NCBI GenBank assembly: GCA_024760905.1
Contig: CM045746.1
Coordinates: forward strand, 8,754,466 to 8,818,465
Length of the DNA: 64,000 bases
Source: Plotosus lineatus
Taxonomy: Eukaryota > Chordata > Actinopteri > Siluriformes > Plotosidae
Reading direction: 5' to 3'
The position numbers were made by a program, and so were the translations under genes. Below, piece by piece: positions 43,487-53,678 of the stretch (position 1 is its first letter; each line of letters begins with the position of its first letter). The notes under the pieces were generated by a model, which was not told where the DNA came from, did no database searches, and saw only the letters and a program-made list of their open reading frames with translations.

Positions 43487-45750
43487 CTTCTTCTTCTTCT
43501 TTTCCTTTCGGCTTTTCCCTTCAGGGGTCGCCACAGCGAATCATCTGCCTCCATCTCACCCTATCCTTTGCATCTTCTTCTCTTACACCAACGACCTTCA
43601 TGTCCTCCTTCACCACATCCATGAATCGTCTCTTTGGTCTTCCTCTAGGCCTTTTGCCTGGTAGTTCCAGCCTCAGCATCCTACTACCAATATACTCACT
43701 ATCCCTCCTCTGTACATGTCCAAACCATCTCAATCTAGCCTCTCTGACTTTGTCTCCAGAACGTCTTACATGTGCTGTCCCTCTGATGTGCTCATTCCTA
43801 ATCCTATCCATCCTCGTTACTCCCAAAGAGAACCTCAACATTTTCATCTCTGCTACCTCCAGCTCTGCCTCCTGTCTTTTCCCCAGGGCCACTGTTTCTA
43901 ACCCATACAACATCGCTGGCCTCATCCCCGTCTTGTACACTTTTCCTTTCATTCTTGCCAATACTCTCCTATCACACATCACACCGGACACTTTTCTCCA
44001 TCCATTCCAACTTCCATACCTCCACCGGTATGTCATCAGGACCAACTGCCTTTCCATTCTTCATCCTCTTCAATGCCCTCCTCACTTCACCCTTACTAAT
44101 CTTTGCTACTTCCTGGTCCTCAACAGTCACCTCTTCTACTCTTTTTTTCTCTCTCATTTTCCTCATTCATCAGCTCTTCAAAGTTCTGTTTCAATCTTCC
44201 CAGCACACTTCTGTCATCAGTCAATACATTTCCCTCTCTGTCCTTTATCAATCTAACTTGCTGCACGTACTTCCCATCTCTATTTCTCTGCTGTGCCAAC
44301 CTGTCTAAATCATTTTCTCCCTCTTTACTTTCCAATCGAGCATACAAGTCATCAAACGCGTTCTGTTTGGCCTTTGACACCGCTACCTTTGCCTTACGCT
44401 GTGTCTCCCTGTACTCCTGTTTACTCTCTTCGGTTTTCTCAATGTCCCACTTCTTCTTAGCTAACCTCTTCCTTTGTACACACTCCTGCACTTCCTCATT
44501 CCACCACCAAGTCTCCTTATCTACTTTCCTTCCAGATGACACCAAGTATTCTCCTACCGGTCTCCCTGATCACATTAGCTGTAGTTGTCCAGTCATCTGG
44601 AAGCACTTCCTGACCACCCAAAGCCTGTTTCAACTCCTCCTTGAAGACAACCCGACACCCTTCCTTTTTCAACTTCCACCACTTTGTCTTCTGCTCTGCC
44701 TTTGCCTTCTTCACCTTCCTCACCATCAGCATCATCCTGCACACCACCATCCTATGCTGTTTGGAAACACTCTCACCCGCTACTACTTTGCAGTCACTGA
44801 CTTCCTTTAAATTACATCGCCTGCACAAGATGTAGTCTTCCTGTGTGCTCCTACCTCCACTTTTATAAGTCACCCTATGCTCCTCTCTCTTCTGGAAGAA
44901 AGCATTCACCACAGCCATTTCCATCATTTTTGCAAAAAATACCAACATCTGTCCTTCTGCGTTCCTGTCCTGGATACCAAACCTACCCATCACTTCCTCG
45001 TCCCCTCTGTTTCCTGCACCAACATGTCCATTGAAGTCTTCCCCAATGACCACTCTTTCACCTCTGGGGGTACTCTGCATCACTTCATCGAACTCCCTCC
45101 AGAATCTCTCCTTCTCTTCTCGCTCACATCCTGTCTGTGGGGCATAAGCACTAACAACATTGACCATCACACCTTCAATTTCCAACTTGAGTCTCATCAC
45201 TCTGTCTGACACTCTTTTCACTTCTAGAACATTCCTGACAAACTACTTCAAGATGACTCCGACTCCATTTCTCTTCCCATCCACACCATGATAAAACAGC
45301 TTGAACCCTGCTCCTATGCTTCTAGCCTTGTTACCTTTCCACCTGGTCTCCTGAACACACAGTATGTCCACCTTCCTCCTCTGCATCATGTCAGCCAGCT
45401 CTCTACCTTTTCCTGCCATAGTTCCAACGTTCAAAGTCCCTACTTTCAGTCCTAGACTCATGCCTTTCCTCTTCTCTCTCTGACAACGGACACGCCTCCC
45501 GCCTCTCCTTCTTTGACGTCTTCGACCAACAGTAGTCCAATTTCCATCAGCATCCTGTTGGTTGACGGCACTGATGGCGGTCGTTGTTAACCCGGGCCTC
45601 GACCGATCCGGTATGTCATTCTTTCTTGTGATTTGCATAGTTTATTTGGCATTTGTTTTACGCTGGATGCCCTTCCTGACGCAACTCTCTGCATTTATCC
45701 GGGCTTGGGACCGGCGTGAGGGAGAGACACTGGTTTGTGCCCCCCCCCTC
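43487..45750 (-). mobile_element. RTE LINE copy F, RT-deleted, nested in copy E
   Basis: Both termini are retained, with CTTCTTCTTCTTCTTTTCC at the 3' side and GTGCCCCCCCCTCA at the 5' side. At about 44010 the sequence jumps from the conserved VEVWK region to WNGWRK, losing about 0.9 kb, with only GT shared at the edges. TSD GACCGATCCGGT as described for copy E. Confidence 0.88.
43521..45638 (-). pseudogene. RTE ORF of copy F: endonuclease kept, RT core deleted
   Basis: Endonuclease pieces at 45243-45638 and 44517-45221 (TLNVGTMAGKGRELADMMQR, CVQETRWKG, VVSAYAPQTG, VVIGEDFNGHVG, QHRMVVCRM). The GADFN motif is changed to GEDFN. The linker continues at 44120-44545 (LAKKKWDIEKTEESKQEY, QNAFDDLYARLESKEGEN). 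RT motifs A, B and C are absent. The C-terminal part 43521-44057 is well preserved and ends MIRCGDP. Shared linker changes (LKQNFEELMNEENE) tie it to the 22931-24786 insertion as one subfamily. Confidence 0.86.
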
Positions 45751-45907
45751 AACCGATTCCTTGACCGATCCGGTATGGACGTAATATTTGTGATTTTGCA
45801 AATCAAGTTTGGCATTGGATTTACGTCAGATGCCTTTCCTGACACAACCCTCTGCATTTATCCGGGCTTGGGACCGGCGTGAGGGCGAGACACTGGCTTG
45901 TGCCCCC

Positions 45908-47165
45908 ATATATACACACAAACAATGTGAATGTGAGAGACACAGAGTAAGAGACAGAAAGAGAGAGTGAGAGTGAGAGAGACACACAGAAAGAGACACA
46001 CAGACAAAGTGAGTGTGAGAGACAGGGGAAGAGAAACATGCAAAGAGAGAGAGAGAACGTGAGGGAGACAGAGAGAGACGCAAATAGACAATGTGAGTAT
46101 GAGAGAAACGCAGGAAAAAGATAAACAGAAAAAATGAGTGTGACAGAGATACACAGAGAGAGTAAGTGTGAGAGTGACAGAGAGAGTGAGTGTGAGAGAG
46201 ACACACAGATACAGAGTCACAGGAACATATTGAGTGTGAGAGACACAGAGAAAGAGACACACACACATAGTGAGTGTGAGAGAGACACAGATAAAGAGAC
46301 ATGCATACAGCCATAGTGAGTGTGAGAGAGACACAGGGAAAGAGACACACACAGCCAGTGAGTGTGAGAGACACAGAGAGAGATACACACATAGAGAGGA
46401 GTGACACAGAGAGAAACACACTCACAGAGACAGAGTGAGTGCTAGTCAAAGAGAAATAGACAGACAGAGAGAGAGAAAGAGAGAGAGAGTCTGAGAGAGA
46501 CAGAAACAGACACACAGTCATAGTGAGTGTGAGACAGACACAGAAATAGAGACATACATATAGCTATAGTGAGTGTGAAAGAGAGACACACAGAGAGACA
46601 CAAATACATTGTGAGTGTGAGAGAGACAGGGAGAAAGACACACACATAGAGAGTGAGTGTGAGAGAGACAAAGAGACAGAGATTCATACACAGAGTGGGT
46701 GCAAGAGAGACACAGAGAAAGAGACAGACAGAGTGAGTGTGAGAGAGACACACACGGAGTGAGTGTGAGAGAGAGACAAATGAAAAGAAACAGAGAGAGA
46801 GCGAGAGAGAGAGACAGAGATAAAGCGAGTGAGAGAGACACAGAGAGGGACACACAGAGTGAGTGTGAGAGACAGAGAAAGAGACACACAGAGAGAGTGA
46901 GTGTGAGGGAGACACAGAGAAAGAGACACACAGAAAGAATGAGTGTGGGAGACACAGTGAAATAGACAGAGAGACAGGCAGAATGAGTGTGAGAGAAAGA
47001 GAGACACACACAGAGAGAATGGGACAGCGAGAGAGAGAGAGTGTGAAAGAGAGAGAGAGAGAGAGCGACATAGACAAAGTGACTGTGAGATAAACACAGA
47101 GACACACAGAGAGAGTGAGTGAGAGAGAGACACAAAAGAGACACACAGAAGGAGAAGTGTGAGAG
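45908..47165. repeat. 1.26-kb purine-rich minisatellite
   Basis: Degenerate tandem units of roughly 36-42 bp built from GTGAGTGTGAGAGAGACACA and GAGAAAGAGACACACA, almost all G/A on the plus strand with C only in ACAC. It starts directly at the 5' end of copy E. All minus-strand frames are open, giving Ser/Leu/Cys low-complexity translations that are not genes. Confidence 0.9.
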
Positions 47166-47331
47166 AGACCGAAAACAGGAGTCAAAAGTAAAATGTTTAA
47201 AATTCAGTTAAGTTGAAGATGAGATGGACAGCGTTGACAGATAGCAGAGGAATGCTATAACAGAAAAAATATTTCTTTGAATAAATTCCTTGGTGTTTAC
47301 TCTGAATTCCTGACAACGCTGCATGAAGTTG
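47166..47331. other. Short spacer, nothing recognised
   Basis: Unique AT-rich sequence. Confidence 0.4.
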
Positions 47332-47630
47332 AGCGGCACAACGGCTCAGCATTTATCTAACAGTCAGAAGGTTCTCGGTTCCAATCTCACAGGCTGGCTG
47401 GGTGCGTTCTGTGTGTGTTATAGAGTTTTGAGAATGCTTTTCCTGTGCTTGGTTGGGTTCCCGTTGGGTTTTCCCAACTTACACACCGGGACAGTTGGCT
47501 TCTCTGAATTACCCCTCAGTGTGAATGTGAGTGTGAATGGTTTGCGTCTCTATTCAATCCTGAAATTGACTGCTGACCAGTTTAACTCCGCCCCTCACCT
47601 CAAAGTAGCTGGGAATGCCTCTTGCTTCTG
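47332..47630 (+). mobile_element. SINE-3, diverged, tail lost
   Basis: GCGGCACAACGGCTCAGCAT corresponds to the head, with AACAGTCAGAAGGTTCTCGG and B box-like GGTTCCAATCTC. The body follows to GTGTGAATGTGAGTGTGAAT. Confidence 0.65.
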
Positions 47631-47639
47631 ATGGATTGC

Positions 47640-47745
47640 ATGACTGATAGATGAATTGATGGATGGATAGATGAATAGATAGGTGAATTGATTGATCGAT
47701 AGATGGATTGATGGATGAGTAAATGGATTAATTGATGTATGAATG
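47640..47745. repeat. (GATA/GATG)n degenerate tetranucleotide array
   Basis: Degenerate GATA, GATG and GATT units. Confidence 0.8.
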
Positions 47746-48282
47746 AATGTCAGAATGGCAAAAAATATCTAGTTTATGATGAAATTTCTTTCGGAAAAGA
47801 AAAGCATCCAGTCACTTACACAGAAGAAATTGTTCTGAGTAATGACCTTGAACCATGTCTACCAGCTTTTTCAGTTCTATAGTGCCCATCCCAGTCTGAT
47901 TGTTCCCTCTAGCTCTGTTTCAGAGAAATGACAGAATGACATCATATATGTCATCTCTGATTGGCCCCCTTGTTAAATAGGACTCTTTCTGACCCATGCC
48001 ATTATATGTCATGTTGACCTTGAAGGTCTGAACCCTATTAGGACTATTAGGTCCTATTATGTCCTAAAACTACGTCTGTTAGGACAGACATTCTGTTCCT
48101 TTTTCATGTGTACAGAGTCAAACAGCGGAAATAAAATGTTGTTACTCTCACTTCAGTGAATAAATTCCTTTTAGAATAGGCAATGATTAAATCAATCAGA
48201 AATCATTTTAAATATATATTTAATTAGAGACGACTTCATTGGACAGTTCTTCATTTCAGGATTACAAAACTCTACATACGAT
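47746..48282. other. No gene recognised
   Basis: Unique-looking. GGTCCTATTATGTCCTA near 48049 is a short local repetition. Confidence 0.45.
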
Positions 48283-48608
48283 CAAGGCATAGTGGTTTGC
48301 ATGTCTGCCTCACGGCAAGAAGGTTCTGGGTTTGATTCCCAGCTCAAGTGTTTCTGTGTGGAGTTTGCATGTCCTCCCTGTGCTTGTGTGGGTTTTCCCT
48401 GGGTACTCCGGTTTCCTCCTACAGTCCAAAAACATGCACAGTAGACTCACTGCTCTTCCAAATCACCCCTAGGTGTGAGTGTGAATGGTTATGTGAGTGT
48501 TGGACCTGAGCTGGGCATGGTGTACCCTGCCCTCACACAGAGTTGGCTGAGATGGGTGTAAGCCTCCCTGTGACCATAATTAAGATTAAACATCTTAGAG
48601 AATGAATA
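48283..48608 (+). mobile_element. SINE-3 with tail B
   Basis: Head GGCATAGTGGTTTGCATGTC, CCTCACGGCAAGAAGGTTCT, B box GGTTTGATTCC, complete body, tail B ending AATTAAGATTAAACATCTTA. Confidence 0.85.
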
Positions 48609-48971
48609 AAATATGGTCTGCATGCCAAAAATAATGCAATTTCTGTTCTCACATTCATACTAATGCTGTTCTATTTCAATAATTAATTTGAGTATGTGAT
48701 CGGGGAGTCCAGCAGTTTGCATAAGATTTATGGAGGAACAAATATATGACATTTTGACAATTGATGGCCACATGCCTTCCTGGGTTTATAGGTACAAAAC
48801 ACAGTGCCCACAGTGACGCCTGATTTCCTTTGATTATTTCAGATTGATAGAAAGATTAATGAAGGGATGGATGGATGGATGGATGGATGGATAGATGGAT
48901 GGTATCTAAAGCGATTTGTTGACCCAATCCCCAAACCAGATTAACTCAAGCAATATTGTTTATGTAGTAAA
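48609..48971. other. No gene; (GGAT)n
   Basis: (GGAT)6 near 48870-48895; otherwise unremarkable. Confidence 0.5.
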
Positions 48972-51900
48972 ATAAGATAAGATAAGATACAGCTTTATTA
49001 ATCTCACAATGGAGAAATTCACTGTTACAGGCTCTTGAGGTACTATCAGTAGGGGGTGCAAAAATAGATACAAGTACAAACATACACACATACATATATA
49101 TTATATAAGTAAATAAATAAATAGATACATAAATAGTATAAATTACTAAACAATAAAAGAAAAGAATGGAGCAACTTTATAGACTGGCCTATATTAAAGT
49201 GTAATGTATCTGAGTGCAGAGTGGATGGGTTGATATGGTTCACAGTCAGTGGGGTAGATGTGGTTGATTAAAGTGTGCGGGGTTTTTATTGCACATAACC
49301 GGTATTTTCACAGACAGTTACAAAGTGGCGTTGTACAGTCTGATAGCGGTGGGAATGAACGACCTGCGGTGGCGCTCCTTCCTGCACTGAGGATGCCTCA
49401 GTCGTCCACTGAAGGAGCTGCTTAGCTCCTCTACAGTCTGGTGCAGTGGGTGAGAGCTGTTGAACAGGATGGATGTGAGCTTTGCTACCATCCTCCTCTC
49501 ACTCACCTCCTCCACAGAGTCCAGTGGGCAGCCGAGGACAGAGCTGGCCCTCCTGACCAGCTTGTTCAGTCTCTTTCTGTCCCGCTCTGTGCTGCCCGGG
49601 GCCCAGCAGATGGCAGCGTAGAGGATTGCAGAGGCTACCACAGAGTCATAAAAGGTCCTGAGCAGAGGTCTGCATACGCCGAAGGACCTGAGTCTCCTCA
49701 GAAGGTGGAGGCGACTCTGGCCCTTCTTGTACAGGGCGTTGGTGTTGTGGGACCAGTCCAGTTTATTGTTAAGGTGAACACCCAGGTACTTGAAACTGTC
49801 CACTGTCTCAATGTCCTGTCCCTGGATGTTCACTAGTAAATGTGTGTGTGTGTGTGTTTGAGTGCTTCTCCTGAAGTCGACCACCATCTCCTTCGTCTTC
49901 CTAGTGTTCAAGCACAGGTGGTTGCGCTCACACCAGTCCACGAAGTCGACGATGACCGACCGGTACTCCAGCTCGTTCCCCTCTGACACACGGCCCACGA
50001 TGGCGGAGTCGTCCGAGAACTTCTGGAGGTGGCAGCTGTTTGTGTTATATATGAAGTCCGAGGTATAGATGTTAAAAAGGAAAGGTGAGAGGACAGTGCC
50101 CTGCGGTGCCCCCATGCTACAGACTACCACCTTTGACTTACAGCCGCGCAGCCGCACGTACTGTGGACGGTTAGTAAGGTAGTCAATAATCCAGGCAGCA
50201 AGATGCCCGTCCACTCCCACGTCCTCCAGCTTCCCCCGCAGGCGCGCTGGCCTGATGGTGTTGAAGGCGCTGGAGAAGTCAAAGAACATGACCCTCACAG
50301 CGCTGCCGGCGATCTCCAGGTGGGTGAGTGCCCGCTGCAGAAGGTAGATGACGGCGTCTTCTACTCCGATGTTGGGCCTGTAGGCAAACTGCAGCGGGTC
50401 TAGGGTGGGGCTCACCATAGAGCGGAGGTGTTCAAGGAGGAGCCTTTCCATGGTCTTAATGAGGTGGGAGGTCAGGGCAACAGGTCTGTAGTGGGCTGGT
50501 TCCTTCGCTTGTGCTGTTTTGGGAACCGGAACCACACAGGAGGTCTTCCAGAGGACTGGAACCTTCTCCAGGCTGAGGCTCAGGTTGTACAGGTAGCATA
50601 GTACCACACAGAGCTGGTCTGCGCAGGTCCTCAGCAGCCTGGGACTGATGCCATCAGGTCCTTCAGATTTCCTCTGATTTAGTCGCCTCAGCTGTCTCCT
50701 CACCTGGTCTGATGTGAGGGAGAAGGGGGCTGGGGTGGGCTGCAGAGGGAGGGGATGTGTCTGTCGGGCTGTAGGAGACAAGTGAGGTTGGCCTGGGGAG
50801 GGGGGAGGAGTCAGCTGGTCTGGAGACGTGTGAAGAGGGGAGGAACGGGAGGGGTGCAGAGGGGAGGGGGAGAATCAAACCTGTTGAAGTAGCAGTTTAG
50901 TTCATCCGCCCAGCGCTGGTCACCATCAGCTGTCCCTCTGACACTCTGCCCAAATCCAGACATGGTCTTTAGTCCTCTCCAGACGTCCCACACGTTGTTC
51001 TGAGCCAGCTTCTCCTCCATCTTCTTCCCATAGTCCTTCTTTGCCCTCCTGATCCTCCACTGGAGCTCACGCTGGACCTTCTTCTGCTCCTCTCTGTCCC
51101 CCGAGATGAAAGCCCTCTTTTTCTGGTTCAGGAGGACTTTGAGCTCAGGGGTGACCCATGGGTGGTTGTTGGAAAAGCACCGTACCCTCCGTGTTGGCAC
51201 AGTGCTGTCCACGCAGAAGTTCATGTAGTCGGTGATGCAGTGTGTGAGGCCGTCGATGTCATCACCAAAGGAGTTACAGAGCATGCTCCAGTCTGTGGTC
51301 TGGAAACAGTCCCTAAGCCTCTCGTTGGTCTCCTCGGTCCACACTTTCACAGACCTCTTCTGTGCAGGTTCCTTTCGCACCCTGGGTGTGTATTGGGGAG
51401 CAGGTAGACCAGGTTGTGGTCTGAGCGTCCCAGTGGGGAGGGGGAGGAGCTGTAAGCGTCCTTCACATTTGCATACAGTAAGTCCAGTGTTTTATTGTCT
51501 CTTGTGGCGCACTTCACGTATTGCGTGAACGTCGGAAGAGAGGCGGAGAGAGGGGCGTGGTTAAAGTCCCCGCTGATCAGAATCATGGCGCGGGGGTGAC
51601 GAGTCTGTGTCTGATTAATGGCTGTGGAGACGCTCACACGCGGCCGCCGCTTCAGCCGAGGGCGGAATGTACACGCAAAACACAATCACGTGTGAAAACT
51701 CCCTCGGTAGATAATATGGCCGCGCGCTTACCGCGAGCAGCTCCACGTCCCGCGTGCACAGCTGCTCCTTCACGTGCACGTTTGCCGGGTGGCACCATCG
51801 TTCATTCACATAGACCGCCACACCCCCTCCTTTCTTCTTACCGCTCTCCGTTACACTCCGATCTGCACGCGCGAGTGTAAATCCATGAAGAGAAACCACA

Positions 51901-52430
51901 GAGTCCGGTGTGAGTTCATTCAGCCACGTCTCTGAGAAACACATGAGGCTGCAGTCCCGGTACTGCCTCTGCTGCCGGGTCAGCGCCGCCAGCTCCTCCG
52001 TCTTGTTGGCATCATGATGACAGAGGGAACACATGTCCTCCGCGTCTTTCGTCCCCCTCTGCAGCCTCTCCTTTTCCTCTGTATTTCCAAAGGAACAACG
52101 GGCTTTTCCGCGTGAAGGAGGGCGGGGGCGCGCAGGCCGAGGAGGGTCTCACGTGTGTAAGACCTGCGTTGCTCAGAGCCGTCGGTGAATGAGTTTCCTG
52201 ACGCCGATCCAAAAAGTGAAAATAAAAGTGCACAGAAGAACAAAAGCATCATGAAAGTATGTTTTCCAGATGCAGGATTGAAGAAAGAAAAAGAAAATTT
52301 GAAAAAAGATAAAGAAACACGCCTATATACAATAGAAAAGAGAAAAAAAAAGAAAAATAAACTGAAGAGCTCCTGTAACTGGCTGCAGGTCACCCGGCGC
52401 CATCTTGAAAAGTATAAACCACAGTTATAT
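48972..52430 (-). mobile_element. CR1/Rex1-like LINE, near full length
   Basis: The 3' end carries a pentamer array (ATAAG)n, read AATAAGATAAGATAAGATAC on the plus strand, then the fish-typical CTTTATTAATCTCACAATGG. The coding region spans 49318 to about 52390, and the 5' side ends near GCGCCATCTTGAAAAGTATA. TSDs were not found. Base composition is clearly more GC-rich than the surroundings, as expected for a recent LINE in AT-rich DNA. Whether it is CR1, L2 or Rex1 clade cannot be fixed by eye. Confidence 0.8.
49318..52393 (-). pseudogene. CR1/Rex1-like ORF2: AP endonuclease + reverse transcriptase
   Basis: Order from the 5' side: a basic segment (RKRRGCRGGRKTRR) at about 52060-52110, then the endonuclease in two frames (51615-52034 with FSETWLNELTPDSVV, GGVAVYVNERWC and FCVYIPPSAE; 51347-51685 with ISGDFNHAPL, LDLLYANV and GRSDHNLVYLLP). 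The linker is 50811-51380. A 487-codon RT/C-terminal frame at 49318-50781 is uninterrupted and holds RKSEGPDGISPRLL, VMFFDFSSAFNTIRP (A), GAPQGTVLSPFLFNIYTSDF (B), KFSDDSAIVG (C), NHLCLNTRKTKEMVVDF (D) and FKYLGVHLNN (E), ending RRSFIPTAIRLYNATL. Only frame breaks in the endonuclease and linker disable it. Confidence 0.85.
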
Positions 52431-52471
52431 CTCCAGCATGTCCTATAAATTTATATAAGCCATCAAGGAAT

Positions 52472-52808
52472 GGGCAGTGGTGGTCTAGTGGATAGGGCGC
52501 TGGATCGCTGATCCTAAGGTTGGGGGTTCGAGTCCCCACAAGGTTGTCACTGTCCCCCCAATGCAGCTAACTGGGTTATCAAAGGTAGGCCATGTCTCTC
52601 ACTGTCTATGGTGAGAGGTTCTTGTAAAAGAACCATTGCTGACTTTCGTAAAGAGTAGCTGCAAAGCCATCAGCGTGTTTCTGTCCCTTGCTAAAGGGTT
52701 GTGACAGGAAGGGCATCCGATGTAAAAACTCTGTCAACTCAAATGTGCGAATCAGATGATTCGCTGTGGTGACTCCCGAGAAAGGGAAAAAGCCGAAAGG
52801 AAAGAAAG
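52472..52808 (+). mobile_element. SINE-1A, full length: tRNA head + body + RTE-derived tail, with TSD
   Basis: Reference copy. The head has A box TGGTCTAGTGGATAGGG and perfect B box GGTTCGAGTCC; the body runs to CAGCGTGTTTCTG at about 52682. Then come GGGTTGTGACAGGAAGGGCA plus TCCGATGTAAAAA, matching the RTE 5' UTR (20600-20660), and GATGATTCGCTGTGGTGACT to GAAAAAGCCGAAAGGAAAG, matching the RTE 3' end. Flanks ATCAAGGAAT (52462-52471) and ATCAACGAAT (52809-52818) are a 10-bp TSD with one mismatch. At 337 bp it encodes no protein and would depend on the RTE machinery. Confidence 0.92.
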
Positions 52809-52819
52809 ATCAACGAATG

Positions 52820-53661
52820 AAATAGGTTCTTTATGAGCCTTTCAAGTTTCAGTAGATACTCATAAAACTCACTGTTAACAGAATTACAGCCCCTCCCCCC
52901 ACATACACACACACTCGACTTCTGATTACTGATGAGCTCACAACTTATCTAAGCAGGCTGTTCGTTATATCCAGTCAGGATTCCACATAATGGAATAACT
53001 CTTTTATTCTGTACTGTGGATTGAAAAAAAAAAATCACATTTGTATTTAAATTCTTGAAAGTTAAAAATATATATTTAAATTCTACATCGAATATTTTCC
53101 AGGACAGAAGGTTAACTCAGAGGTATCTGGTAAGCTGGAGGCTTTGATGTTTGACAATCCAATAAAGTTGTGTTTAGTGGAAAAACTGTCTTACCATCAA
53201 ATACCTGCATTCAATATTTTCTTGCCTCTTGTGCAGAGATGGTTTGCATGACTTCAACTCACAAGAATGGAGTTCGCTGATTAGATTTTGGCCCGTCACC
53301 TAATAAATATCTGTGTAGGATACAAAACCTGTTCCATGCTTTTTAATATTATTTTTTTTGCTGGGGCAGTGGTGGCCTCAACCACTCGACCATGCAACAG
53401 GTTGTACTGGCTTACACGTTACCAGAGGCAAGGAAAAACCTGACCTGACATATACCTGGCCTGCAACTAAACCAGCTCCCCTACCAGGTTTCAAATTTGG
53501 TGAGGAGGGTGGCTAGCAACCCAGTAGGCATAAAAACAATACCTATCAAAGGGCGGATGAACTCTTTAGAGTCAACGGCTAGCTAGCTAGAGATGGTGTC
53601 TAAATAAAAGCACCCTGCAGAAAGAACGTTGGGACTCTACTGTGGATTTTTTGCCCTTCAT
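52820..53661. other. No gene recognised
   Basis: It contains GGGGCAGTGGTGGCCTCAAC near 53383, only a SINE-like opening, followed by unrelated sequence. GGCTAGCTAGCTAG occurs near 53578. Confidence 0.45.
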
Positions 53662-53678
53662 ATACAGCCATGACAAGC

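Larger units (their letters stand above)
40835..45907 (-). mobile_element. RTE LINE copy E, internally deleted, split by copy F
   Basis: Copy E is 40835-43486 plus 45775-45907. Its 5' UTR is interrupted by copy F with a 12-bp duplication GACCGATCCGGT at 43475-43486 and 45763-45774. About 310 bp of the endonuclease region is missing at about 43132, with TGAA shared at the deletion edges. The 5' end stops at GTGCCCCC, beside the purine-rich minisatellite. No TSD for E itself is visible. Confidence 0.85.

Noticed and set aside
45597..45907. Tandem 5' UTR promoter monomers of the RTE element
   Set aside because: The GACCGATCCGGT duplication shows that copy F is inserted in copy E, whose 5' UTR makes the second unit.
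45821..47185. Long minus-strand Ser/Leu/Cys-rich ORFs resembling membrane proteins
   Set aside because: They arise from the purine minisatellite in every frame; hydrophobicity follows from CTCTCTGTG codons.
52472..52540. Functional tRNA genes at SINE heads
   Set aside because: A and B boxes are present but acceptor stems and anticodon arms do not fold as a tRNA, and the head continues into a SINE body.
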